Below are positions 1-7,574 of a DNA stretch of 64,000 nucleotides, in pieces. Within the stretch, counting starts at the first letter, position 1. Each line of letters opens with the position of its first letter. The stretch spans positions 190,808-254,807 of the forward strand of contig NZ_JAPDFS010000001.1 in assembly GCF_027257195.1 (NCBI RefSeq), given 5' to 3'. The notes below the pieces were generated by a model, which saw nothing but the letters and a program-made list of their open reading frames with translations, made no database searches and had not been told where the DNA came from. The position numbers and the translations under genes were made by a program. Source of the DNA: Halorubrum sp. F4 (GTDB taxonomy: Archaea > Halobacteriota > Halobacteria > Halobacteriales > Haloferacaceae).

Positions 1-1
1 A

Positions 2-544
2 ACCGCCATCTCGAACGCCTACGGGATCCCCAGACACAGCGAGGGGATGACCCGCGTGAACGTCGGATACGCGGAGGCCGGAACCGCGAGCAACGTGATC
101 GCCGACCGCGCGCGCGTCGAGGCCGAGGCCCGCGGCGAGACGACGGCCCTGAAGGAGTACGGGAAGTCCCGGCTCAAGCGGGCGTTCCGCGGGGCCGCCG
201 AGTCGCACGGGTGCGACCTCGAGTTCGAGGTCACGACCGAGTGTCCGCGGGCGGACAGCGATCCCGAACTCGCCGACCGCGTGACGTCGGTCGCGGCGGA
301 CGTCGACGGCGTCACGGAGGTGGTGCCGACCGCCGACTTCGGCGCGAGCGAGGACGCGACGTATCTGATGGAGCGCGTCCAAGAGGACGGCGGGCTCGCG
401 ACGTACCTGATCGTCGGCACCGACCACCCGACCGCCCACCACACGCCGACGTTCGACGTCGACGAGGACAGCCTACCGATCGGCGTCGACGTCCTGACGC
501 GGGCGGTGCTCGACGTCGCCGCCGGCGACGTTCCGACGGCGTAG
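2..544 (+). CDS. M20-family metallopeptidase/amidohydrolase, C-terminal part (5' truncated)
   Basis: The frame is open from the window edge, so the N-terminus and most metal ligands are missing; 180 residues remain. The visible part matches the end of M20 amidohydrolases of the aminobenzoyl-glutamate utilisation or aminoacylase type: a dimerisation-like segment (AGTASNVIADRARVEAEAR), then a catalytic-domain tail with DFGASEDATYLM and a His-rich GTDHPTAHHTPTFDVDE, where the last metal-binding His of M20 enzymes normally lies. The family hydrolyses N-acyl or peptide bonds with two zinc ions. The substrate cannot be told. The gene converges on the aminotransferase, with stops 6 bases apart. Confidence 0.8.
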   Translation, partial: TAISNAYGIPRHSEGMTRVNVGYAEAGTASNVIADRARVEAEARGETTALKEYGKSRLKRAFRGAAESHGCDLEFEVTTECPRADSDPELADRVTSVAADVDGVTEVVPTADFGASEDATYLMERVQEDGGLATYLIVGTDHPTAHHTPTFDVDEDSLPIGVDVLTRAVLDVAAGDVPTA

Positions 545-550
545 CTCGCT

Positions 551-1912
551 TCAAGCGGTCGTCGGCGTCGGCCCCGCGGCCGCGACCGCGTCGAGGAAGA
601 TCGAGATCCCGAGGTCGATCTCGCGTTCGGTCGCGTCGAGGGGCGGCAGCAGGCGGATCGTCTTCTTGCCGCAGCCGAGCGTGAGCAGGCCACGTTCCAG
701 TGCCTCCCGAACCACGTCGTCGCGGCGGTCGGGCGTGTCGAACTCGACGGCGACCATGAGCCCCTTCCCGCGCACGTCGACGACGTGGTCGCCCGCGTCG
801 TCCGCGAGCAGCTCCTTCGCCTGCCGACCCCGCTCGGTCGCGTTCGCCAGCAGGTCGTGGTCCTCGATCGCCTCGATCGTGAGCGCACCGGTCATCGACG
901 CCAGGAGGTCGCCGCCGCCGAAGGTGGAACCGAGACGGTTCTTCTCCTCGGGAAAGAGTTCGGAGCGCCCGACCGTCGCGCCGACGCGGAGCGCCTTCGC
1001 GGCACCGATCACGTCGGGCTCGACGTCGTAGTGTTCCGACGCCCAGAACTCGCCCGTGCGGCCGACTCCGGACTGGATCTCGTCGACGATGAGGGGAATG
1101 TCGTACTCGTCGGTGACCGCGCCGACCTCCGCCATGAACGACTCGCTCGGGAACCGGTAGCCGCCGACGCCCTGTATCGGCTCGAGGACCACGAACGCGA
1201 CCTCCGCGGGGTCGACGTGGCCGCCCTCCGGCGCGAGCGCATTTCGCAGCTGTGAGCCGCCGCCGGCGAAGAAGCCACAGTCGCACGTCTCCGCGGTACA
1301 CTCGCGGTTCGCACAGAACGGGACCGTCTCGATCCCGGCGATCTCCGGGTAGTGGCGGGTGTAGACGTCCTTGGAGTTGGTGAGGGAAAGCGTGCCGAGG
1401 GTGCGCCCGTGGAAGCTTCCGCCGAACGCGAAGCCGTACTTCGCGGCCGGCTTGTGGTCGTGCGCGACCTTCATCGCGTTCTCGATGGCCTCCGCTCCGG
1501 AGTTCGAGAGGAAGACCGTGTCCAGCCCGAACGTCGAGGAGACCTCCGTGAGCTTCTCCATCAACTGCGTCGAGCCCGGGAACGGTGCGGTGTCGGGGTC
1601 CGGTCCGGAGCCGAAATACATGTCCTGTCCCGCGATCTTCATCGGCTCGACGAGATCGAACTCCCGAAGCGTGCCGAGCACCTTCTCGTTGTTGTACCCG
1701 AGCGGCGCGGCCCCGATGTGACACGTGAAGTCCATGAGGACGTTGCCGTCGACGTCGGTGACGAACGGGCCGTCCGCCTCGCGGGTGACGTCCCAGACGA
1801 ACTCGTGGGAGTACTCGCTGGGTGCGGCGTGCTCGCCGTAGTGTTCGACCCACTTCTCGGCGTTCGGACCCGGCAAGCCGCCGGTGTCCGGCTCCGCAGT
1901 GTCCCTGTCCAT
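551..1912 (-). CDS. Class III PLP-dependent aminotransferase (4-aminobutyrate/acetylornithine type)
   Basis: A 453-residue fold-type I aminotransferase. Visible marks are SNSGAEAIENAMK (about 136-148, cofactor phosphate region), FHGRTLG (168-174), Asp277 in LIVDEIQSGVGRTG, and Lys306 in GAAKAL as the likely Schiff-base lysine. The family moves an omega-amino group to 2-oxoglutarate; the exact donor is not readable. The ATG at 1912 is preferred over an in-frame codon at 1975 because a TATA-like TTTAAT lies about 26-31 bases upstream, as for a leaderless mRNA. Residues 200-212 carry four cysteines (C200, C205, C210, C212), an unusual cluster. A short inverted repeat touches the start codon. Confidence 0.9.
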   Translation of the reverse strand: MDRDTAEPDTGGLPGPNAEKWVEHYGEHAAPSEYSHEFVWDVTREADGPFVTDVDGNVLMDFTCHIGAAPLGYNNEKVLGTLREFDLVEPMKIAGQDMYFGSGPDPDTAPFPGSTQLMEKLTEVSSTFGLDTVFLSNSGAEAIENAMKVAHDHKPAAKYGFAFGGSFHGRTLGTLSLTNSKDVYTRHYPEIAGIETVPFCANRECTAETCDCGFFAGGGSQLRNALAPEGGHVDPAEVAFVVLEPIQGVGGYRFPSESFMAEVGAVTDEYDIPLIVDEIQSGVGRTGEFWASEHYDVEPDVIGAAKALRVGATVGRSELFPEEKNRLGSTFGGGDLLASMTGALTIEAIEDHDLLANATERGRQAKELLADDAGDHVVDVRGKGLMVAVEFDTPDRRDDVVREALERGLLTLGCGKKTIRLLPPLDATEREIDLGISIFLDAVAAAGPTPTTA

Positions 1913-1927
1913 ACACAGTAAGTGTAT
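1911..1927 (-). promoter_or_regulatory. Inverted repeat at the aminotransferase start, candidate operator
   Basis: ATACAC-5-GTGTAT forms a perfect 6-bp inverted repeat with a 5-base spacer. It overlaps the start codon and presumed transcription start of the aminotransferase. Archaeal Lrp/AsnC regulators of amino-acid genes often bind such sites. The assignment to Lrp is inference. Confidence 0.45.
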
Positions 1928-1937
1928 ACAACGTCCA

Positions 1938-1943
1938 TTAAAT
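1938..1943 (-). promoter_or_regulatory. TATA-like box of the aminotransferase gene
   Basis: ATTTAA on the minus strand, 26-31 bases upstream of the ATG at 1912, is at the spacing expected for a leaderless haloarchaeal promoter and supports that start. Confidence 0.5.
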
Positions 1944-2129
1944 CCTTCTCCCGATACGTGTTCGGACGAGGACAAGGACGGGAGCGGACGAACGGAAATG
2001 TACCGCGAGCGGGCGGACGGAAGGCGTACGCCGGAACCGGAGCCGGTCGACCGGATCGTCGTCAGCCGATTCGGTCGTCGGCCGGGTCGTCAGTTGGTTC
2101 AATCATCGATCGGGTCTTCATCGGTCGAC

Positions 2130-3827
2130 TCAGTCGTCGTCGGATTCGACGACGGACCCGGTTCGAGACCCGCCTTCGTCCTCCGATCCGTACAGCACGG
2201 TCTCGTTCTGGAAGAGCACCTGGTCGTAGTTCTCGCCGAAGTCCTTGATCAGCGCCAGCATCGCGAGGAAGCAGACGAAGGCGAACGGCGTGCCGGTGAT
2301 GATCGCCGCCTGCTGGAGCGTGTTCGCGCTGCCGGTGCCGCCGAGGATCATCAGGATCGCCGCGGTCATCCCGAGGACGACTCCCCAGAAGATCCGGTTG
2401 ATGTTCGACGGCTTGGCCTTCCCGCCCGTGGTCATCATCGAGACGGCCAGCGTCGAGGAGTCGGCGGAGGTGACGAAGAACGTGGTCACCAGGATCAAGA
2501 ACGCGTAGATCAGCACCGATCCGACCGGGAGCGTCAGCGACGCACCTCCGAGGTTCAGTGTGAAGTTCAGCGCCTCGAAGAGGATGAAGCCGGACACCTC
2601 CGCGCCGGCGTCGCCGGCCATCACGGCACTGAAGTCGGCGATGCCGTTGTGTTGTGCCCACACCGCGGTCCCGCCGACGAACGTGAACCACGGGATGGTG
2701 GCCGCGGAGGTCGCGACGATCCCCGTGAACGCGACCTCGCGGACGGTTCGACCCTTGGAGATCCGAGCGATGAACAGCCCCGCGAACGGCGACCACGACA
2801 GCGCCCACGCCCAGTAGAACACCGTCCACGCGTTCACCCAACCCGTCGCGCCCGCGTCGCCTCCTCCCATCGGTCCGGCACCGGTGAAGAGGCTCATCGA
2901 GACGAAGTCGGTGATCATCCCGCCGAACGCCTGCGTGCCGAGCAACACGAGGAACAGCGACGGACCCACGACGAACGTCACGAGCATGAGGGCGACGAAC
3001 AGCACCATGTTGAAGTTCGATATCCGACGGATCCCCTTGTCGACGCCCAGCACCATCGAGGTGGTGAAAAGCAGAGTCATCATGGTGACGACGAGGAGGA
3101 TCCCGACGTCGCCCATGTCGATGCCCCACTGGTAGTCGAGCCCGGTGACGAACTGGCTCCCGATGAACCCGAGCGACGTGGCGACGCCGCCGATCGTCGC
3201 GAACACCGCGAGAATGTCGACGACCTTCGCGAGCGGGCCGTCGAGGTTGTCGGCACCGAGGATCGGCGTGAGTGCCGAGGAGACGCGCAGCGGGACGTCC
3301 TCGTAGTTGTACGCGAAGTATCCGATCGCGATGCCCATGATGGTGAACACCGCGAGCTGCGGCAGCGCCCAGTGGAACAGCGTCTGCTGGACGGCGATCG
3401 TCATCGCCTCGGCCGTTCCACCCTCGACGGTACTGAAAAGCGGCGAGGGGCTGTCGTAGTAGAACAGCGCCTCGGTCGGGCCCCAGAACACGACGCCGGC
3501 CGCGAACCCGGCCGAGTACAGCATCGCGAAGAACGACAGGAAGCTGTACTCCGGGGACTCGTCGCCGAGCTTGATCCCGCCCCACGGCCCCACGATCAGG
3601 AAGAGGAGGAACAGGACGATCAGGAAGACGATCAACAGCATGGCCCAGTTGAACGCACCGAGCAGTTGGGTGTTGAGAGACGAGATCGTGTCCTCGACGG
3701 CCGACGGGCTGACGAAGAACGCGCCGATCACCCCGAGGGTCAACAGCGCCCCGAACGCGAAGACGACGGGGTCGATCTCCTCCAGGAACTTCGAGACCGG
3801 GCTCTCGGTCTCCTCCGCGTCGCTCAC
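2130..3827 (-). CDS. BCCT-family betaine/carnitine/choline transporter
   Basis: A 565-residue multi-pass protein with about 12 hydrophobic segments and the Trp-rich BCCT signature (WTVFYWAWALSWSPFAGLF), followed by ARISKGRTVREV. BCCT carriers take up compatible solutes such as glycine betaine with Na+ or H+, useful to a salt-in halophile. The start is a GTG at 3827 preceded by a GGGTGATC-like ribosome site. An AT-rich promoter lies near 3951-3957, leaving a leader of about 100 bases. The C-terminus is a short acidic tail. The substrate is not deducible from sequence alone. Confidence 0.92.
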   Translation of the reverse strand: MSDAEETESPVSKFLEEIDPVVFAFGALLTLGVIGAFFVSPSAVEDTISSLNTQLLGAFNWAMLLIVFLIVLFLLFLIVGPWGGIKLGDESPEYSFLSFFAMLYSAGFAAGVVFWGPTEALFYYDSPSPLFSTVEGGTAEAMTIAVQQTLFHWALPQLAVFTIMGIAIGYFAYNYEDVPLRVSSALTPILGADNLDGPLAKVVDILAVFATIGGVATSLGFIGSQFVTGLDYQWGIDMGDVGILLVVTMMTLLFTTSMVLGVDKGIRRISNFNMVLFVALMLVTFVVGPSLFLVLLGTQAFGGMITDFVSMSLFTGAGPMGGGDAGATGWVNAWTVFYWAWALSWSPFAGLFIARISKGRTVREVAFTGIVATSAATIPWFTFVGGTAVWAQHNGIADFSAVMAGDAGAEVSGFILFEALNFTLNLGGASLTLPVGSVLIYAFLILVTTFFVTSADSSTLAVSMMTTGGKAKPSNINRIFWGVVLGMTAAILMILGGTGSANTLQQAAIITGTPFAFVCFLAMLALIKDFGENYDQVLFQNETVLYGSEDEGGSRTGSVVESDDD

Positions 3828-3950
3828 GCGGGATCACCCCCGTTCGATCCCCACCGAACCGAGCGCACGCGGCGGTTGCCGTCCGATTCCCCCTGCCGGC
3901 CGACTGCCGTGATGCGTGGTAGCACAGTCCGTTTGTTGAATGGATCCTAC

Positions 3951-3957
3951 ATAAATA
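3951..3957 (-). promoter_or_regulatory. TATA-like box upstream of the BCCT transporter
   Basis: TATTTAT on the minus strand in a locally AT-rich patch (3945-3975) within GC-rich sequence. It would start a transcript near 3925, with about 100 bases of leader. The rest of the 3828-4214 gap shows no gene-like frame. Confidence 0.5.
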
Positions 3958-4214
3958 TTGTTCTTTTTCGTATTCGTGATACACGGTTGTTGTGTACGAT
4001 CGAAGCGACGGGCGAGGAAACCGGCACGGCGTGCCGGGAACGTCGATCGTGGATCCGACGCGGGATTTTTTCACACCTCCCACGAAAGCGAGGGCGTGCG
4101 ATACACGACACACGCGTCCTCCGAACGGAGGACCGCAGAAGTGAGAACGAACCGAACGGCGTCGAACCCGACCGAGACGAACGGAATCGCCCGGAGCTCT
4201 CGAGGAGCGAATCG

Positions 4215-5363
4215 ATGACCGACGTCGACCTCGCCGTCTACTGGCACGACCGCATGCTGGATCACGAACAACCGGCGGGAGCGTTCAAACACCCGTCGAC
4301 GCCGATCGTGGCCAACGACGAGACGCACCCGGATCGCCGCGAGCGCGTCGAGAACATCGTGGCGACGGTGGAACACGGCTTCCCCGAGGAGAGCCGGTTC
4401 GTCGAGCCCGAACGGGCGAGCAGGGAAACGATCGAGCGCGTTCACGACCCCGAGTACGTCGACTGGCTCGAGGCGTTCTGTGCCGACGGCGGCGGCCGGA
4501 TCGGCCGGACGACGACCGGCGCGAACGAGGCGACGTACGACGCGGCGCGGGTCGCCGCCGGGACCGCGGTCGCCGCCGCGGACCACGCGCTGTCGGAGCG
4601 GTCGGGCGTCCCGTACGCGCTGTGTCGGCCGAGCGGTCATCACGCCCAGCCGACCCAGGCGGACGGGTTCTGCTTTCTCAACAACGCGGCCATCGCGGCC
4701 GAGGCCGCGCTCGCCGCCGACGGCGTCGACCGGGTCGCGATCGTCGACTGGGACGTCCACCACGGGAACGGGACCCAGGAGGCGTTCTACGACCGCGACG
4801 ACGTGCTGTTCGTGAGCGCCCACCACGACCACGGCTCGTGGTCCGAGTACCACCCGCAGGAGGGCTCGCTCGAGGAGGACGGCGCGAACGACGGGAGCGG
4901 ATACACCGTGAACGTCCCGCTTCCGCCCGGAACCGGTGACCGCGGATACGAGCGCCTGTTCGACGAGATCGTGGAACCGATCGTCCGGGGGTACGACCCG
5001 GACCTGGTCCTCGTGAGCGCGGGACAGGACGCGGGCACGGTCGACCCCAACGGCCGAAACCTCGTCACCCGCGGCGGCTTCCGGACGCTGGGATCCAGAG
5101 TCCGAACGCTCGCCGCCGACGTCGCCGACGACCGCCTGGCGCTGATCCAGGAGGGCGGCTACCAGCCGTCACACCTCTCGTTCGCCACGCTCGGCGTCCT
5201 CGAGGGCGTCCTCGAGCGCCTCGTCGACCTGGAGGGATACGGCCACGACGACCCGATGGGGTGGCTCGACGAGCCGACGGAACTCGTCGACGAGTGGCTC
5301 GACGAGGCGATCGACTACCACCGCACACACTGGCCGGTCCTGACGGAACCCGCCGTCGAGTAG
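4215..5363 (+). CDS. Histone deacetylase/acetylpolyamine amidohydrolase family protein
   Basis: A 382-residue arginase-deacetylase fold protein. Zinc-site and active-site motifs are clear: RPSGHHAQP (paired histidines), DGFCFLNNAAIA, VDWDVHHGNGTQ (metal Asp and His), SAHHDHGSW, and SAGQDAG; near the end LIQEGGY carries the usual active-site Tyr. The family removes acetyl groups from lysines, polyamines or other amides; bacterial relatives include AcuC and AphA. The reading frame is open far upstream, but that part is compositional read-through over the BCCT gene. The ATG at 4215 follows a GAGGAG-like ribosome site and begins the conserved N-terminus. Confidence 0.88.
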   Translation: MTDVDLAVYWHDRMLDHEQPAGAFKHPSTPIVANDETHPDRRERVENIVATVEHGFPEESRFVEPERASRETIERVHDPEYVDWLEAFCADGGGRIGRTTTGANEATYDAARVAAGTAVAAADHALSERSGVPYALCRPSGHHAQPTQADGFCFLNNAAIAAEAALAADGVDRVAIVDWDVHHGNGTQEAFYDRDDVLFVSAHHDHGSWSEYHPQEGSLEEDGANDGSGYTVNVPLPPGTGDRGYERLFDEIVEPIVRGYDPDLVLVSAGQDAGTVDPNGRNLVTRGGFRTLGSRVRTLAADVADDRLALIQEGGYQPSHLSFATLGVLEGVLERLVDLEGYGHDDPMGWLDEPTELVDEWLDEAIDYHRTHWPVLTEPAVE

Positions 5364-5387
5364 CGTCGTCAGGAGTCACCGTTCTTC

Positions 5388-5422
5388 CGGTGCCTCCAGC
5401 CCTTTCGGTGCCTCCAGCCCTT
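5388..5422. repeat. Two tandem copies of an 18-bp unit
   Basis: CGGTGCCTCCAGCCCTT occurs at 5388 and again at 5406, directly adjacent (period 18). It lies between the deacetylase stop and the end of the beta-lactamase-like gene, about 100 bases from another tandem duplication. Confidence 0.7.
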
Positions 5423-5443
5423 CAACGCCTCTCGCGACGACGA

Positions 5444-6347
5444 CTACGCTCCGCCGTGTTCCGTCTGCGGTGACGTGATCCGTTCAAGGACGGCCTCGCC
5501 GACCGCCGCGACGGCGTCGCCCGCGTCGCCGCCGTTCTCGGCCCGCGTCGCCGCCGTTCTCGGCCCGCGTCGCGAACGCCGAGAACACCAGCGGCGACGG
5601 GTCGGCGTCGGCCGGCCGGAGAACGCCGGCGTCGAGCGCCGCGGTCGGCAGGCCGCCGGTCTTGTGTGCGATCGGCGTCGAATACGGGAGGTACCGGGCG
5701 AAGAGCGAGGCGTCCTTCTGTTCGTCGAGCGGCACGCGGAGCCGCTCGTACGCCGGAGCGGAGAGCGTCGCCTCGTGAACCAGGTCGGCGAAGAACCGGG
5801 CGCAGTCGGTCGGCGTGGTGACGTTCGCGGGTCCGGACTCCGGAAGCTCCCCGAGCGGCTCGAACTCGTTGTCCCCGAGCGTCGCCATCATCTTCCGGCG
5901 GAGCCGAGTGTTCGTCATTCCGAGCCGAGTCGCGGCCGATTCGATCCGCTCCGCGCCGAGGGCGTCGATCAGTTCGTTGGTCGCCGCGTTGTCGCTGATC
6001 GCGATCATCGCCCGCGCGAGGTCCTCCAGTGACGGGGTCGGGTCATCGAGGAGATGGAAGACCCCGCTGCCGCCCACGCGGTTCTCCGGGGCGATCGGTC
6101 GGGTCTCCGCGAGTCGCTCGAGCCGCCCGTCGTACTCCTCGTAGAGGGCGTAGAGGATCGGGAGCTTGATCACGCTCGCGGCGACGAACTCCTCGTCCGC
6201 GTTCCGTCGGTGGAGGACGTCGAACGCGTCCGACTCACGCGGCACGCCGAGAAACACGCCGAGACGACCGTCGAACCGGTCGGCGATCGAATCGATCGCT
6301 CCGGCGAGGTCGGCGTCGGTCTCGACGGGCGGTCGGTCAGGTCTCAT
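5444..6347 (-). pseudogene. Class A beta-lactamase-like serine hydrolase with C-terminal frameshift
   Basis: A cytosolic-looking protein (no signal peptide) with the three marks of class A serine beta-lactamases: Ser58-x-x-Lys61 in ASVIKL, Ser118-Asp119-Asn120, and KTG in HKTGGL. The start is the ATG at 6347. A perfect 22-bp tandem duplication at 5521-5564 shifts the frame, so the present protein ends in an Arg/Gly-rich tail stopping at 5484. Removing one copy restores a normal C-terminal helix (DAVAAVGEAVLERI) ending at 5444. The active site is intact, so a folded protein with an abnormal tail is possible. No Glu166-type omega-loop motif was identified, so a beta-lactam substrate is not assured. 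Confidence 0.8.
5521..5564. repeat. Perfect 22-bp tandem duplication (frameshift source)
   Basis: Two identical 22-base copies (5521-5542 and 5543-5564) are followed by a further 9 matching bases. 22 is not a multiple of three, so the duplication shifts the reading frame of the serine hydrolase gene. The pattern fits replication slippage. Confidence 0.9.
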
Positions 6348-6441
6348 CCGTGTCGAACTCCCTCCCGGCCGAGCGCCATAACCTCTCGGGAAGGGGCGAC
6401 ACGGTGCCGACACTCGACCGCAGGGTGACCGTCCCGCCCGG

Positions 6442-6999
6442 TCAGCGGTCCAGCCGGTGATGCGTCACGGCCGCGACGCCCGATTCAGCCGTGTCGAGCG
6501 TCGCGACGTGAAAGGCGTCGTCCGCGCCCGCGACCGGGATCGGGAGCCCGCCGGGATTCACCCGCACGGTACCGTTTCGCTCCTCGATCCCGCTCGCATG
6601 GGTGTGTCCGTGGAGGACGTAGTCGTGGTCGCCACAGCCGACGAGCGCGTCGACGACGACCTCGCTCGTCCCGTGCGTGACCGCGACGTCGACGGCGTCG
6701 GCGTCGTTCCCGCCCGTGGAGCCGTTCTCGACGCCGCCGTCGGCTCCGAACGAGAGGACGCCCGCCTCCCCGAGGTACGTCCCGAACGAGTTGACCGTGG
6801 ACTCCACGGCCCACTCGCCGTCGTTGTTCCCGCGGACCGCGTAGAAGTCGAACCCGGCGTCGAAGGGCGTCACGGAGAAGGGCGCGACGAAGTCGCCGCA
6901 GTGGACGACCGCGTCGACCTCCCGCGATTCGAACAGGTCCACCGCCGCCTCGACGGCGGCGAGGTCGTCGTGCGTGTCCGAGACGATACCGACGAGCAT
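6442..6999 (-). CDS. YfcE/MJ0936-type metallophosphodiesterase
   Basis: A 185-residue calcineurin-like phosphoesterase. Metal-binding motifs appear in order: SDTHDD near the N-terminus, HCGDF, the GNND motif (RGNNDGEW), and VTHGTS and LHGHTHAS towards the end. Relatives hydrolyse phosphodiesters in vitro with Mn2+ or Ni2+; the physiological substrate is unknown. The ATG at 6999 starts the conserved LVGIVSDTHDD strand, so upstream in-frame codons are rejected. It is transcribed away from the next minus-strand gene, with a 38-base gap. Confidence 0.88.
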   Translation of the reverse strand: MLVGIVSDTHDDLAAVEAAVDLFESREVDAVVHCGDFVAPFSVTPFDAGFDFYAVRGNNDGEWAVESTVNSFGTYLGEAGVLSFGADGGVENGSTGGNDADAVDVAVTHGTSEVVVDALVGCGDHDYVLHGHTHASGIEERNGTVRVNPGGLPIPVAGADDAFHVATLDTAESGVAAVTHHRLDR

Positions 7000-7037
7000 G
7001 TCCGTAGGTACGCGTGCGGCCGAAAAAATCCCCGGGC

Positions 7038-7478
7038 TCACGCGTCGTCGACGCGATCACCGTCGACCTCGCGTCCATCATCGACCTCGTGCCGTCGGCG
7101 GCGACGACGACGCTCGTGGATCCCCGCCAGGACGTACGCCGCCCCGATGGCCCTGAAAAGCGGCACGGACCGGTCCGCCCACCGGATCTCGTCCGGATCC
7201 TCGTACAGAAGCCGGGCGGCGAACTCGCGGTACGCCGTCGGGAACGCGAACACGACGGCGCCGAAGACGCCGGTGAGATTCACGAGCCAAGCGTAGCCGC
7301 GGCCGCCGAGCAGGCCGACGGTGACCGCGAGGACGCCCTCGGCTCGGACCGCCGACCCGACCCACGGTCTGGTGTCGGCGTCGGCGTCCTCGAGCGCGAC
7401 GACCTCGAAGACGTCAACTACCCGATCCGGAAACAACGCGGTGAGGGCTCCGACGAGCCCGAGGATCGCTCGGATCAT
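7038..7478 (-). CDS. Conserved small membrane protein of unknown function
   Basis: 146 residues with about three to four hydrophobic segments: 1-15, 45-62 (EGVLAVTVGLLGG), 66-85 (LVNLTGVFGAVVFAFP) and 108-118. It ends in a basic run of arginines and an acidic tail. It lies just upstream of the phosphodiesterase on the same strand, so co-transcription is possible. No family is recognised. Codon use is typical of the region, which supports a real gene. Confidence 0.65.
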   Translation of the reverse strand: MIRAILGLVGALTALFPDRVVDVFEVVALEDADADTRPWVGSAVRAEGVLAVTVGLLGGRGYAWLVNLTGVFGAVVFAFPTAYREFAARLLYEDPDEIRWADRSVPLFRAIGAAYVLAGIHERRRRRRRHEVDDGREVDGDRVDDA

Positions 7479-7574
7479 ATCGAAGCGTACGGTCCGCCGG
7501 GGGATGACCCGTTCGTCGATTCCCGCTCGGCGAGAGGACGCTCCTCCGAGAGTTCCCGTCCTACTCTGCGACCG

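Noticed and set aside
1884..4214. Very long plus-strand frame running into the deacetylase gene
   Set aside because: It is the opposite strand of the BCCT transporter, rich in Arg, Glu, His and Asp as expected from antisense of GC-rich codons. Only the part from ATG 4215 is the real deacetylase.
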